Positions 55,187-64,000 of a DNA stretch of 64,000 nt are shown here, in pieces. The notes below the pieces were generated by a model. It was not told the origin of the DNA and made no database searches. It saw only the letters and a list, made by a program, of their open reading frames with translations. Source of the stretch: an uncultured Alteromonadaceae bacterium (GTDB lineage: Bacteria > Pseudomonadota > Gammaproteobacteria > Enterobacterales > Alteromonadaceae); contig CANMXU010000008.1 of assembly GCA_947501935.1 (NCBI GenBank), positions 91,373 to 155,372 on the forward strand, read 5' to 3'. The position numbers and the translations under genes were made by a program. The first letter of the stretch is position 1; each line of letters starts with the position of its first letter.

Positions 55187-56336
55187 GTTAGGCTTTATTA
55201 TAAACCCAATTGCTGGCATTGGCGGCAGTGTTGCTTTAAAAGGCAGCGACGGCGAAGGTATTACTGAAAAAGCGTTAAATTTAGGCGCAAGTGCTAAAGC
55301 GAATCAAAGAGCCGCGCACGCGTTGGCACTGTTAAGCCCTTATCAAGACAATATTAGTGTTTATACCGCCAATGGTGAAATGGGCGAGCACTGTGCTAAA
55401 AACTTAGGTTTTAACACACAGGTGGTTTATCAAAGCTCTTCTTCACAAACCACAGCAAAAGATACTGAACAAGCCGCGCTAGCACTGATGAATGAAGGTG
55501 TTGATATTTTGCTTTTTGCTGGTGGCGATGGCACCGCGCGAAATATTTGTGCAATAGTGGGGGATCACTTTCCTGTATTAGGTATTCCAGCAGGTTGTAA
55601 AATTCATTCAGGGGTTTATGCCGTAACGCCAAAGGCTGCTGGCCGAGTTATTGAAATGATGGTTACCAGACAGCTGGTAACGTTGACCGAAGCTGATGTC
55701 ATGGATATTGACGAAAGCTTATTTCGCAGCGGTGTGGTAAAAGCGAAACGTTTTGGTGAAATGCAAATCCCAAAAGAGCTACGTTACGTGCAAGCGGTAA
55801 AATCAGGTGGTAAAGAAAGTAATGAATTAGTACTGCAAGATATCGCTGCTGATGTTATTGAACAAATGGATGAAGAACTTTTTATTATCGGCTCGGGCTC
55901 AACCACCGCTTTTGTAATGGAAGAATTAGGTCTAGAAAATACCTTGTTAGGCGTAGATGTTGTTCAAGAGCAAAATTTAGTGGCTAGCGATGTTACCGAG
56001 TCGCAATTGTGGCAGCTTGTCCAAAAACATAAGCAAGAACAGTTAAAACTACCTGAGCAAGAAAAAATTGGTATTAAGCTGGTTATCACCTTAATTGGCG
56101 GCCAAGGTCATATTTTTGGCCGTGGCAACCAGCAATTAAGTCCGCGAATTATTAAAGCGATTGGCAAAGAAAATATTATAATTATTGCCACTAAAACTAA
56201 ATTAACCGCACTTGATCACAAACCATTAATTGTTGATACCGGTGATAGTGAGCTTGATATTGCCCTGTGCGGATATTTACCGATCACCACAGGTTATAAA
56301 GACCAAGTATTATATCCGGTAGCTAGTCCGCAATAA
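55173..56336 (+). CDS. ATP-NAD kinase family protein, GTG start
   Basis: The 387-residue cytoplasmic protein starts GTG at 55173 (AGGAGCTTAGCT upstream; overlaps epmC). It has the diacylglycerol/NAD kinase signatures GFIINPIAGIGGSVALKGSDG and GGDGTARNI near residue 118, and a long C-terminal half with GSGSTTAFVMEELG. It belongs to the ATP-NAD kinase family (AcoX-like group) rather than the shorter housekeeping NadK. Whether it phosphorylates NAD is not shown. The epmC-this-yfcL order is recurrent in Alteromonadales. Confidence 0.85.
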   Translation: MSKFKLGFIINPIAGIGGSVALKGSDGEGITEKALNLGASAKANQRAAHALALLSPYQDNISVYTANGEMGEHCAKNLGFNTQVVYQSSSSQTTAKDTEQAALALMNEGVDILLFAGGDGTARNICAIVGDHFPVLGIPAGCKIHSGVYAVTPKAAGRVIEMMVTRQLVTLTEADVMDIDESLFRSGVVKAKRFGEMQIPKELRYVQAVKSGGKESNELVLQDIAADVIEQMDEELFIIGSGSTTAFVMEELGLENTLLGVDVVQEQNLVASDVTESQLWQLVQKHKQEQLKLPEQEKIGIKLVITLIGGQGHIFGRGNQQLSPRIIKAIGKENIIIIATKTKLTALDHKPLIVDTGDSELDIALCGYLPITTGYKDQVLYPVASPQ

Positions 56337-56385
56337 TTGCTTCTGAATTAACTCATTAAGCGCTAATTAATAATAAACACAAAGA

Positions 56386-56673
56386 ATGAAAGTAAATAAT
56401 ATGAAATTTAATAACTTAACTGACTTATACCAATATTTTGATGAACTCGTTAACCAAGATAGTGATGCCGACGATCTATTTGCCAGTAGTTATATTCGCG
56501 GCTTTATTGCTTTAATAGCTAGTGAGTTTGGTGATGAGTCACAAGCATTAACTGTTGAGCTGGCCGAGAGAATTGCTCAGCAACTCGAACTTGCTAAAAC
56601 TGAATTGTCACCGCAAGATCGAGTAATCGTCAATCAATATTGGCAACAGCTGAGTCAGGCATTTGTCGGGTAA
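56386..56673 (+). CDS. yfcL: YfcL family protein
   Basis: The 95-residue acidic, soluble protein resembles E. coli YfcL: DADDLFASSYIRGFIALIASEFGD corresponds to [24 protein letters not shown], followed by LSPQDRVIVNQYW. Function is unknown. A start at ATG 56401 (MKFNNLTD) is as likely as 56386. It ends the epmC group; mnmC-like sequence converges on it 108 bp later, as in E. coli where yfcL is next to mnmC and epmC. Confidence 0.85.
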   Translation: MKVNNMKFNNLTDLYQYFDELVNQDSDADDLFASSYIRGFIALIASEFGDESQALTVELAERIAQQLELAKTELSPQDRVIVNQYWQQLSQAFVG

Positions 56674-56781
56674 CTCTATTTTGTTTTAGTGAGTGAACTT
56701 ACTTAGTGAATTTAGTAAGTGGTCTTAGCTATTTACTTTAACTATTTCCCTTAACTATTGGTTTACCGCTAAAGCGATAAT

Positions 56782-58101
56782 CTAGTCAAACTTACGTCTG
56801 ATAATATCGCGAATAATAAAACGATTTGGCGCTAAATTAAACAGCATATTATTATCTACCGGGTAGGGCGTACCACATAAATCAGCAGCTAATATATCGG
56901 CTGCTAAAGGCGCAGAGCATAACCCGCGTGCGCCAAAACCTGTCATCACATATAAATTATAAATAATTGGAGCTGGCTCGCTGTATCGCCAGTTTTTATC
57001 TTTGGCTAAATGGCTATAGGTGACTTTATGTGCGTCAATATCTGGCATAGGCCCAACCATAGGCAGGTGATCTGGCGTCATGCACCTAAGTCTTGCTTTA
57101 CTTGAGCTTATATCTTTTTCCTGCCAATCAACCAAACCGGGCAAACATTTTTCCAGCATCGTTAAGTTATAATCATCATCTTTAGTTTTGGCTGTGATAT
57201 CAAAACTATTTTTTTCAAATGTTGCGCCAATGCAATGTTGGTTATTATTTTCTGGGGTTAAATACCCCTTGTGACAAATTACTGTGCTAAGCGGCTTTAT
57301 TTCATCATTGGTTTGCATGCTGGTAACTTGCCCGCGCACAGAAGTTAACGGTAGCTGGTTAATGTAATTAAGCTCGATTGCTTCAGCGCCGCCGCATATC
57401 ACCACAACACTTGCGTCAAAGTCACCTTGGTTACTGTGAATTTTCCAGCTAGCCTCATTAGTTTTTTGTCTGGTTTGTTGAGTGATTTTACTAACATGGA
57501 CATTAGTATTTATCGCTAACAGGTTGTTGACATCACCAGCCTTAAATACTTGCTCAACTAATTCATGTGGCGCTATCCAGCCAGCATTAGGCATAAATAA
57601 GCCACCATGGGGCAATTTAATATTCGCCAAGCTTGAAGCTTGTTCAGCTGATATCAGATGGATTAGCTCTTTAGGCCAAGTGGCTAACTGATGAAATTGT
57701 TGTTGGCGTTTGGCTAAATTTTCTTTATAGGCAATTTCAAGCAAGCCGCACCATTGGTGTGAAAATTCAAACCCTTGCTCGTTAATATCGGAATAAAGCG
57801 CTTTTGCTCGCCAAAAAGCTTGTTGATAAAAAAGGCTAATGTCATCAGCTTTTTGATGTAGTAATGGATATAAAGCGCCAATGGCATTGCTAGAAGCGCC
57901 TTGAGCAATAGCTTTGTCTTTACAATATAAGGTAACTTTTATGCCGCGCTGCGTTAAGGCATAAGCTGCACAAGCTGAGGCAATACCGCCGCCAACGATG
58001 CTAACATGTTTTGGCTGAGTAATTATTGGCCGGAATTGATAGCCTTTACCTGAGAAAGAAGAGCTATTGGTTTGAAAAGAAACAGGAGTTTGATCAGCCA
58101 C
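56782..58101 (-). CDS. mnmC: FAD-dependent oxidase half of MnmC, without the methyltransferase half
   Basis: In E. coli MnmC is bifunctional: an N-terminal SAM methyltransferase (about 1-250) and a C-terminal FAD oxidase that removes the acetyl unit of cmnm5s2U at tRNA position 34. This 439-residue protein matches only the oxidase: FAD motif [17 protein letters not shown] near residue 36, [10 protein letters not shown], and the C-terminal [17 protein letters not shown]. Its start is GTG 58101 with an in-frame TAA 6 bp upstream, and fabB is only 190 bp away, so no methyltransferase domain is encoded here. It may be fused or encoded elsewhere, or absent. Confidence 0.85.
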   Translation of the reverse strand: MADQTPVSFQTNSSSFSGKGYQFRPIITQPKHVSIVGGGIASACAAYALTQRGIKVTLYCKDKAIAQGASSNAIGALYPLLHQKADDISLFYQQAFWRAKALYSDINEQGFEFSHQWCGLLEIAYKENLAKRQQQFHQLATWPKELIHLISAEQASSLANIKLPHGGLFMPNAGWIAPHELVEQVFKAGDVNNLLAINTNVHVSKITQQTRQKTNEASWKIHSNQGDFDASVVVICGGAEAIELNYINQLPLTSVRGQVTSMQTNDEIKPLSTVICHKGYLTPENNNQHCIGATFEKNSFDITAKTKDDDYNLTMLEKCLPGLVDWQEKDISSSKARLRCMTPDHLPMVGPMPDIDAHKVTYSHLAKDKNWRYSEPAPIIYNLYVMTGFGARGLCSAPLAADILAADLCGTPYPVDNNMLFNLAPNRFIIRDIIRRKFD

Positions 58102-58201
58102 AATGTATTATTTCACTTATTTGATTTAAACTAGACCCTATTATCGTGGGTTGTTAAATTTTACTATTTTTTCTCCTAAATGTCATAGGTTTATAAAAAT
58201 C

Positions 58202-58219
58202 AGCGTACAAGTGTACACT
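58202..58219. promoter_or_regulatory. FabR-like operator of fabB
   Basis: AGCGTACAAGTGTACACT is a near-perfect palindrome matching the AGCGTACA-NN-TGTNCGCT sites of FabR, the repressor of unsaturated fatty acid synthesis, known at fabA and fabB of E. coli. Confidence 0.7.
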
Positions 58220-58231
58220 GGTTAGACCAGT
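58217..58231. promoter_or_regulatory. FadR-like site at fabB
   Basis: ACTGGTTAGACCAGT is a perfect-looking dyad close to the FadR consensus (AACTGGTCNGACCNGTT). Its centre is about 38 bp before the inferred start (TATCAT -10 at 58250-58255), like the activating FadR site of E. coli fabB. It overlaps the FabR-like operator by 3 bp. Confidence 0.7.
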
Positions 58232-58290
58232 ATCTGGTGAAAAAGTCGTTATCATACGCCCGAATTTTTAATTTTAATATGGTTAATTAA

Positions 58291-59502
58291 ATGAAACGTG
58301 TAGTGATCACCGGATTAGGTATTGTCTCTAGTATTGGTAATAATGCAGAAGAAGTTTTAGCTTCTTTGCAGGAAGGCCGCTCAGGTATTTCTCATTCTGA
58401 AAGCTTTGAAGAGCATGGCTTACGTAGCCAAGTTTGGGGTAAGCCTGATATAGATGTGAAAGCACATATTGATCGTAAAGCCTTACGCTTTATGGGTGAA
58501 GCTTCTGCTTATTCATATATTGCCATGCAACAAGCAATTGATGATGCAAAGTTAACGCCTGAAGAAGTATCTAATTTCCGTACTGGTATTGTTGCCGGTT
58601 CTGGTGGCGCATCTTCTGAAAATGTAGTTCTATCTGCAGATACTTTACGTAATAAAGGCGTAAAGCGTGTTGGTCCTTATGCGGTACCAAAAACAATGTC
58701 TAGTACGGTTTCAGCTTGTTTAGCGACACCATTTAAAATTCTAGGTGTTAACTACTCAATTAGTTCAGCTTGTGCAACCAGTGCTCACTGTATTGGTAAT
58801 GCTGCTGAATTAATTCAATTAGGCAAGCAAGACATCGTTTTTGCTGGTGGTGGTGAAGAAGTTCATTGGTCATTAGCTATGATGTTTGACGGCATGGGCG
58901 CACTTTCTTCTAAGTACAATGATTCACCTGAAACAGCTTCACGTACCTACGATGCTGACCGTGACGGTTTTGTTATTTCTGGCGGCGGCGGTATGGTTGT
59001 TGTTGAAGAATTAGAACATGCTCTAGCACGTGGTGCGCATATTTATGCTGAAATTGTTGGCTACGGCGCAACATCTGACGGTTACGATATGGTTGCTCCT
59101 AGTGGTGAAGGCGCGGTGCGTTGTATGCAAATGGCAATGCAAGGTGTTGAAGGCAAGGTAGACTATATGAATACCCACGGCACTTCTACGCCAGTAGGCG
59201 ATGTGAAAGAATTAGGCGCTATTCAAGAAGTATTCGGTGATGATTCACCAGCAATTAGCGCAACCAAAGCGATGACAGGTCATGCTTTAGGTGCGGCAGG
59301 TGTTCACGAAGCTATTTACTCATTGTTAATGATGGAAAATAACTTTGTTGCGCCATCAGTTAATATTTCAACTTTAGATGAAAAAGCACAAGGTTTAGAT
59401 ATTGTTACTGAAAAGCGTGATGTAGAGTTAGATGTGGTAATGTCAAATAGCTTCGGCTTTGGCGGCACTAACGCAACTTTAGTGATGAAAAAATATAAAT
59501 AA
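58291..59502 (+). CDS. fabB: Beta-ketoacyl-ACP synthase I
   Basis: FabB elongates acyl chains in type II fatty acid synthesis and is required for unsaturated fatty acids. The 403-residue protein has the catalytic triad Cys161 (SSACATSAH), His296 ([11 protein letters not shown]) and His331 ([10 protein letters not shown]). [21 protein letters not shown] and the C-terminal [14 protein letters not shown] are typical of FabB/FabF; overall features favour FabB, together with the FabR/FadR-like control region. A strong terminator follows. Confidence 0.95.
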   Translation: MKRVVITGLGIVSSIGNNAEEVLASLQEGRSGISHSESFEEHGLRSQVWGKPDIDVKAHIDRKALRFMGEASAYSYIAMQQAIDDAKLTPEEVSNFRTGIVAGSGGASSENVVLSADTLRNKGVKRVGPYAVPKTMSSTVSACLATPFKILGVNYSISSACATSAHCIGNAAELIQLGKQDIVFAGGGEEVHWSLAMMFDGMGALSSKYNDSPETASRTYDADRDGFVISGGGGMVVVEELEHALARGAHIYAEIVGYGATSDGYDMVAPSGEGAVRCMQMAMQGVEGKVDYMNTHGTSTPVGDVKELGAIQEVFGDDSPAISATKAMTGHALGAAGVHEAIYSLLMMENNFVAPSVNISTLDEKAQGLDIVTEKRDVELDVVMSNSFGFGGTNATLVMKKYK

Positions 59503-59565
59503 GCTCGCTAAAGCTTAAATTCCACCTTGTTTATTTAAGCTTTATTCAATATTCATTGAGCCTTT

Positions 59566-59594
59566 AAAAAACCACTCTTATGAGTGGTTTTTTT
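59566..59594 (+). terminator. Terminator after fabB
   Basis: AAAAACCACTC-TTAT-GAGTGGTTTTTTT is a compact hairpin with T run 64 bp after the stop. Confidence 0.93.
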
Positions 59595-59676
59595 ATGCCT
59601 AAAATGAAAAAAAATTACACGAATTTATGTAAACTTTCGGTACAATAGCGGTAATTTCCATATCAGCTGTAAAAAC

Positions 59677-60804
59677 ATGAAAATTTATTACGATGAGAAC
59701 ATGCCTTTTGCTCGTGAGTTTTTTGGCTCACTTGGCCAATTACAGGCATTTTCAGGACGTGAACTTAGCGCGGAGCAAGTGAGTGATGCTGACGTATTGC
59801 TAGTACGTTCTATTACCAAAGTGAATCAAGCGCTATTAGCTGACAATAAGCAATTGCAATTTGTTGGCACCGCAACCATAGGGGTTGACCACATTGACCA
59901 AAGCTATTTGCGCGAGCGTAATATAGCCTTTACTTCAGCGCCTGGTTGCAATGCTATTTCCGTTGCTGAATATGTTATTAGCGCTTTGGTGGTCTTGGCT
60001 GAAAAATATTTACTTAATTTATCATCGTTAACCGTTGGCATAGTTGGCGGCGGAAATACCGGTACGCGTTTATCAGAAAAGCTCGATGCCTTAGGTATTG
60101 CTTATAAAATGTCTGATCCGGTACTTGCTGCAAGTGGTACTGATAATCGTGATTTTGTTAGCCTTGAAGAAATACTCGCTTGTGATGTTATTTCCCTGCA
60201 TGTACCGTTAACGCGTGATGATGAAAATGCGACTTATCATTTATTAAATGCTGACAATTTAGCAACCTTGCGTGATGAGCAAATTTTAATAACCGCTTGT
60301 CGTGGTGAAGTTATTGATAATAAAGCCTTGCTCGCGTTAAAAGAGCAAGGTCATGGTCTTAAATTAGTCCTTGATGTTTGGGAAGGTGAGCCGAACGTAC
60401 TTACACCACTAATTGACTATGTTGATATTGCCTCTGCACACATTGCCGGTTATAGCTTAGAAGGAAAAGCTCGTGGCACAGAAATGCTCTATCAGGCATT
60501 ATGTCAGCAGCTAAATATTCAACCGACACTAACGTTAACTGAGCTTTTACCCAGCGCAACGATAGACAGTGTAGAAATAAAGCAAGAATTTAATGAAATA
60601 CTACTAAACCAGTTAGTTAAAATGGTTTACGATGTTAGGCGCGACGACGCTATATTTCGTCAACAGTTATCAAGCCAAGGTTTTGACACCATACGTAAAA
60701 CTTATCCTACTCGCAGGGAGTTTTCTGCGGTGAAAGTAACCTTAGCAAATCAAGCCAGTAATGATGTTCCGCATCAACTTGGTTTTAGTAATCCATCTAA
60801 ATAA
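59677..60804 (+). CDS. pdxB: Erythronate-4-phosphate dehydrogenase
   Basis: PdxB oxidises 4-phosphoerythronate in pyridoxal 5'-phosphate synthesis. The 375-residue protein is of the D-2-hydroxyacid dehydrogenase family with a Rossmann motif GIVGGGNTGTRL near residue 118, catalytic Arg in TACRGEVID, Glu in VWEGEPN and His in SAHIAGYS, plus the PdxB-specific C-terminal dimerisation domain. It is followed 16 bp later by asd, the usual pdxB-asd order. Confidence 0.95.
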   Translation: MKIYYDENMPFAREFFGSLGQLQAFSGRELSAEQVSDADVLLVRSITKVNQALLADNKQLQFVGTATIGVDHIDQSYLRERNIAFTSAPGCNAISVAEYVISALVVLAEKYLLNLSSLTVGIVGGGNTGTRLSEKLDALGIAYKMSDPVLAASGTDNRDFVSLEEILACDVISLHVPLTRDDENATYHLLNADNLATLRDEQILITACRGEVIDNKALLALKEQGHGLKLVLDVWEGEPNVLTPLIDYVDIASAHIAGYSLEGKARGTEMLYQALCQQLNIQPTLTLTELLPSATIDSVEIKQEFNEILLNQLVKMVYDVRRDDAIFRQQLSSQGFDTIRKTYPTRREFSAVKVTLANQASNDVPHQLGFSNPSK

Positions 60805-60820
60805 GAAAGAGAGAGAGGGC

Positions 60821-61840
60821 ATGGCACAGAAATTTGACGTTTGCGTACTTGGTGCAACCGGGTTAGTCGGCAAAACAATTATGGAAATTTTAGAGCAACG
60901 AGATTTTCCTATTAATAAACTTTATCCATTAGCGAGCGCTCGCTCTGCTGGTGAATTTATTGAATTTAATGGTGAAAGCATTGAAGTACTTGATGCTGAC
61001 CACTTTGACTTTAGCCAAGCACAAATTGGCTTCTTTTCAGCCGGCGGTTCTATCTCAGCTAAGTTTGCACCTATTGCTGGCGAAGCAGGTTGTATTGTTA
61101 TTGATAATACCTCTGAGTTTCGTTACGAAGCAGATGTGCCATTAGTTATTCCAGAAGTTAATCCACAAGCCCTAGCTGAATACCGCAATCGTAATATTAT
61201 CGCTAACCCGAATTGTTCAACCATTCAAATGTTAGTGGCATTAAAACCGATTCAAGACGCTGTTGGAATTGACCGTATTAACGTATGTACCTACCAGTCT
61301 GTATCTGGTGGCGGCAAAGAGTCTATGGATGAGTTAGCCAAACAAACTGCTGATTTACTAAGTGGTAAGCCTGTAGAAAGCAAAAACTTTTCTCGTCAAA
61401 TCGCTTTCAATGTTATTCCACAAATTGACGTATTTCTTGAAAATGGTTACACCAAAGAAGAAATGAAAATGGTTTGGGAAACGAAGAAAATTTTCGGCGA
61501 CGATAATGTTTTAGTTAACCCGACAGCCGTTCGTGTTCCGGTATTTTTTGGTCACGCAGAAGCGCTACATATTGAAACTAGAAGCCAAATATCTGTAGAT
61601 GAAGTGAAAGCTTTGTTAAAAGATGCTCAAGGTGTGGTTTTATGTGAAAACGATGCAGAATTTCCAACACAAATTGGCGAAGCCAGTGGCCAAGACGAAA
61701 CCTATGTTGGTCGTGTTCGTGAAGATATCAGTCATCCAAATGGTATTAATTTATGGATTGTTGCCGATAACATTCGTAAAGGCGCAGCAACCAACAGCAT
61801 TCAAATTGCTGAACTATTGATCAAAGACCACCTTTCATAA
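60821..61840 (+). CDS. asd: Aspartate-semialdehyde dehydrogenase
   Basis: Asd makes aspartate semialdehyde for Lys, Met and Thr synthesis. I start it at ATG 60821, which has GAGAGAGGG just upstream; an in-frame start at 60761 would overlap pdxB and add 20 residues. The 339-residue product has the NADP motif VCVLGATGLVGKTIM, the catalytic Cys132 in NPNCSTIQM and the QSVSGGGKESMDEL segment. The type matches Vibrio/Shewanella Asd. A terminator and then fimV follow, the usual pdxB-asd-fimV-truA order. Confidence 0.94.
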   Translation: MAQKFDVCVLGATGLVGKTIMEILEQRDFPINKLYPLASARSAGEFIEFNGESIEVLDADHFDFSQAQIGFFSAGGSISAKFAPIAGEAGCIVIDNTSEFRYEADVPLVIPEVNPQALAEYRNRNIIANPNCSTIQMLVALKPIQDAVGIDRINVCTYQSVSGGGKESMDELAKQTADLLSGKPVESKNFSRQIAFNVIPQIDVFLENGYTKEEMKMVWETKKIFGDDNVLVNPTAVRVPVFFGHAEALHIETRSQISVDEVKALLKDAQGVVLCENDAEFPTQIGEASGQDETYVGRVREDISHPNGINLWIVADNIRKGAATNSIQIAELLIKDHLS

Positions 61841-61877
61841 TAGAAGCCTACTCATCAGCAGTAGGATTTCCTAAAGA

Positions 61878-61924
61878 AAATCAGAAATTAGTCGTTATTA
61901 TATAAGACTAGTTTCTGATTTTTA
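61878..61924 (+). terminator. Terminator after asd
   Basis: AAATCAGAAA-TTAGTC pairs with GACTAG-TTTCTGATTT across an 11-nt AT-rich loop, followed by TTTAT. Confidence 0.75.
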
Positions 61925-62072
61925 TCTAGAAACACTAAAATCGTATCCACAGTCGCTTTTAATCATGGTATGTTTAGAGCTAACAATAGTTGGAATAAAC
62001 ATTGCTTTATAATTTTAGTCGTGGACATGTCAACCTATTGACGTATAGATAATAATAATTAGGATAGCTTAA

Positions 62073-64000
62073 ATGCAAAGATACATACGCCTGTGCCTGT
62101 GGCAGGTTATTTTCATCAGCATTACCATTGCCTCGATTCACGTGCCAGCCTTTAGTGCAGAAGAAAGGGGCATACGTATTCGTGGCTCTAAAGCCAGTGA
62201 TGTTTTTCCGTATCAAAAATATGGTCCGATTACTTCTCAAGATACCTTATGGAAAATTGCCTTAAGAGTACGCCCTGAACCAAGTCTAACTGTTTATCAG
62301 GTGATGCAAGCTTTATATGCTGCCAATCCCCAAGCCTTTAAAGAAAATAACCTGAATCACCTTGTTGAAGGCCAATATTTAACAATTCCTGAAATTGAAG
62401 ATTACCGACGCATAAACCCGGTAGCTTCAAAACAAAAATCTGATCAAGACGACAATGTTTGGCAAAAGAAAATCAAAAAGAAAGTTGCTGTTGTTGTACC
62501 GAAAAAACCACAAGAGCAAGTGGTAAATAAAAAAGATTTAGAAGCGGCAAAATCTGATATTAACGAACAACTGCAAAATATTGACAATACCCAACAAGAG
62601 CGTTTAAAAACCATTCAAAACGATGTTTTAGACTCTATTGACGGTTTACAGGCAATATTAAAAGAAAATGAGCAACTCAGAGACCGCTTATCTAGTTTTA
62701 ATGAAAAACTAGGTGTAATGCAGCAAGAAGTGGCTAAAAGCAAAGAAATTAAATTGCAAATGGATGACATGATCGCCTTGCAGCAAGAGTTATTAGCTAA
62801 AGCTGAAGCGCGCGAACAAGAACTGTTATTAGAAAAACAGCAATTAGAATTAGAGCCGCAGGGGCTACTGTCTCAAACGTGGTTTATTGTGGTTATATCA
62901 ACGATACCTGCATTGTTATTGATTGCCGGAGCATCATTTTTCATTATGCGTCGTCAACCAAGCACTACTGCAGTTGTTGAAAAGACCACTAAGAATAAAA
63001 AGCAAAGCGCTATTGATAAAGAACAACCTAAAGCTGATGATGAACTATCACTTGACGATGAATTATCACTCGATGACGAGCTCTCGCTTGAAGATGAATT
63101 ATCACTTGATGACGAGCTCTCGCTTGAAGATGAATTATCACTCGATGACGAACTATCGCTTGATGATGAACTCTCTATTGATTTAACTGATGAAGTCAGC
63201 TCTGGTGAAGATGACTTATTCTCTGATGATTTAGATGATCTTGATGATCTAGACGACCTTGGTGATTTAGATGAACTTGACAGTTTAGTCGATGATGACG
63301 CCGGTGAAGATGTTATTCATTTAGATGATGATGTTGATGAATTATCTGATCTTGATGATTTAGAAGATATTTCAATTAACGATGAAGAAACCGTAGAGTT
63401 ATTAGAAGGCGGTGAACTAAATCAAGGAGATTTAGACTCATTATTATCTGATTTAGTTGATGATGGTGGTGATAACGGTGAAGAATTACCTAATGGCGTT
63501 TTAGATCAAGACTTATTAGATGACCTACTTAATGAAAGTAATGATTCAGAAGAAAGTGCCGATTTAACTGATCCTGATGATATCGATGCCTTAATGGATT
63601 CAATGCAGGCTGAAGAGTCAGAATTTTCTGCAGACACTATTATTGCTGAAGAGCCTGAAGAATTAAGTGACCCTGATGACATTGATGCCTTAATGGAATC
63701 TATGGCTATGCCAACAGCTAAACCTGTTGAAGAACCTGCAGCTGAGCCTGCTGAGTTAACTGACCCAGATGATATTGACGCGCTTTTAGATTCAACGCCA
63801 ACAGAAGAACCTGCAGCCGAGCCAACTGAGTTAACTGACCCTGATGATATTGATGCACTTTTAGATTCAATGGCAGGTGATTCTACGCCAGCTGATACTA
63901 CGCCAGCAGAAGAACCTGCAGCTGAGCCAACTGAGTTAACTGACCCTGATGATATTGATGCACTTTTAGATTCAATGGCAGGTGATTCTACGCCAGCTGA
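62073..64000 (+). CDS. fimV: FimV-like peptidoglycan-binding protein (3' end outside the window)
   Basis: FimV/TspA-type proteins bind peptidoglycan, sit in the inner membrane and organise polar pili or flagella and chemotaxis complexes. The frame opens at ATG 62073 (AGGATAGCTT upstream) and continues past the window edge, 642 codons so far. Order: signal peptide or anchor (about 1-25), LysM-like domain (about 45-110, ITSQDTLWKIALRV), coiled coil (about 155-260), membrane helix (about 268-292, QTWFIVVISTIPALLLIAGAS), then a very acidic cytoplasmic region with eight 6-residue DELSLD repeats (63036-63182) and five copies of a TDPDDIDALLDS unit from about 63547. Position after asd fits fimV, with truA expected next. 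Confidence 0.9.
   Translation, partial: MQRYIRLCLWQVIFISITIASIHVPAFSAEERGIRIRGSKASDVFPYQKYGPITSQDTLWKIALRVRPEPSLTVYQVMQALYAANPQAFKENNLNHLVEGQYLTIPEIEDYRRINPVASKQKSDQDDNVWQKKIKKKVAVVVPKKPQEQVVNKKDLEAAKSDINEQLQNIDNTQQERLKTIQNDVLDSIDGLQAILKENEQLRDRLSSFNEKLGVMQQEVAKSKEIKLQMDDMIALQQELLAKAEAREQELLLEKQQLELEPQGLLSQTWFIVVISTIPALLLIAGASFFIMRRQPSTTAVVEKTTKNKKQSAIDKEQPKADDELSLDDELSLDDELSLEDELSLDDELSLEDELSLDDELSLDDELSIDLTDEVSSGEDDLFSDDLDDLDDLDDLGDLDELDSLVDDDAGEDVIHLDDDVDELSDLDDLEDISINDEETVELLEGGELNQGDLDSLLSDLVDDGGDNGEELPNGVLDQDLLDDLLNESNDSEESADLTDPDDIDALMDSMQAEESEFSADTIIAEEPEELSDPDDIDALMESMAMPTAKPVEEPAAEPAELTDPDDIDALLDSTPTEEPAAEPTELTDPDDIDALLDSMAGDSTPADTTPAEEPAAEPTELTDPDDIDALLDSMAGDSTPA
63036..63182 (+). 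repeat. 18-bp tandem repeat coding for DELSLD units in fimV
   Basis: Eight consecutive 18-bp units encode DELSL(D/E) hexapeptides with mostly silent or D/E differences. The perfect length of 18 bp keeps the frame. Confidence 0.9.
63547..64000 (+). repeat. Longer imperfect repeats coding for TDPDDIDAL units in fimV
   Basis: Five copies of (L/S)TDPDDIDAL(L/M)(D/E)S are spaced by 25-35 variable residues; the last spacers (AGDSTPADTTPAEEPAAEPTE) recur almost exactly near the window edge, so the array probably continues. Confidence 0.85.

Noticed and set aside
62923..63186. Plus-strand out-of-frame reading frame giving NYHSMTS-type repeats
   Set aside because: It is a shadow of the 18-bp fimV repeats read in another frame; the fimV frame is continuous through it.

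Overview
The window is chromosomal DNA from an AT-rich, probably marine gammaproteobacterium of the Alteromonadales, most like Colwellia/Thalassotalea (Colwelliaceae). The placement rests on gene order and protein families: ychF-pth-rplY-prs-ispE-lolB facing hemA-prfA-prmC-sirB2-sirB1-kdsA, gcvA-ygdD-rlmM, map-glnD-dapD, a TonB2/TtpC-type energy-transduction cluster, pdxB-asd-fimV, and several small families (DUF3192, DUF3301, DUF3549, DUF3300, choice-of-anchor H). It was inferred from reading, not from a database search. Almost everything is core genome; no prophage, IS element, CRISPR array or plasmid module is visible.

Layout. 1-1.5 kb: the start of an unknown minus-strand gene and a UbiF-like hydroxylase. 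1.7-2.9 kb: a minus-strand tRNA operon (3 Met, 2 Leu, 2 Gln and one decayed Leu copy) with a strong promoter. 3.4-8.6 kb: translation and precursor genes on the minus strand. 8.8-18 kb: the hemA to kdsA run, interrupted by an S9 peptidase gene carrying an in-frame stop. 19-22 kb: gcvA operon. 22-28 kb: NAD-isocitrate dehydrogenase, xni, ppnN and a GGDEF protein. 28-36 kb: queF, syd and truC neighbourhood, with a CsrB-like regulatory RNA that was identified from sequence pattern. 36.7-41.8 kb: dapD-glnD-map and a DsbA-like gene. 42.4-47.3 kb: six-gene TonB2-type cluster. 47.4-52.6 kb: a GlyGly-CTERM-type surface protein, then PepSY protein, response regulator, histidine kinase and a DUF3300 protein. 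52.6-56.7 kb: Lrp-family regulator, nhaA, epmC, NAD-kinase-like gene, yfcL. 56.8-64 kb: an MnmC that has only its oxidase half, fabB, pdxB, asd and the first two thirds or so of a FimV-like protein that runs off the window.

Most interesting signals: (1) the CsrB-type RNA at about 31647-31973, with about 20 GGA motifs, an intrinsic terminator and a GacA/UvrY/VarA-type box about 177 nt upstream; (2) two promoters, before the PepSY gene and before the DUF3300 gene, that share a 15-nt direct-repeat box placed exactly 12 nt from a TATRCT -10, suggesting that the encoded two-component system controls itself and its neighbour; (3) overlapping FabR-like and FadR-like operators at fabB; (4) a stand-alone MnmC oxidase domain; (5) a recent tRNA-Met/tRNA-Leu duplication with one decayed Leu copy; (6) the single nonsense codon in the S9 peptidase. 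Several start codons were reset from ribosome-binding sites and family lengths (prs GTG, lolB TTG, map, rlmM, asd, epmC, DUF3300, syd).
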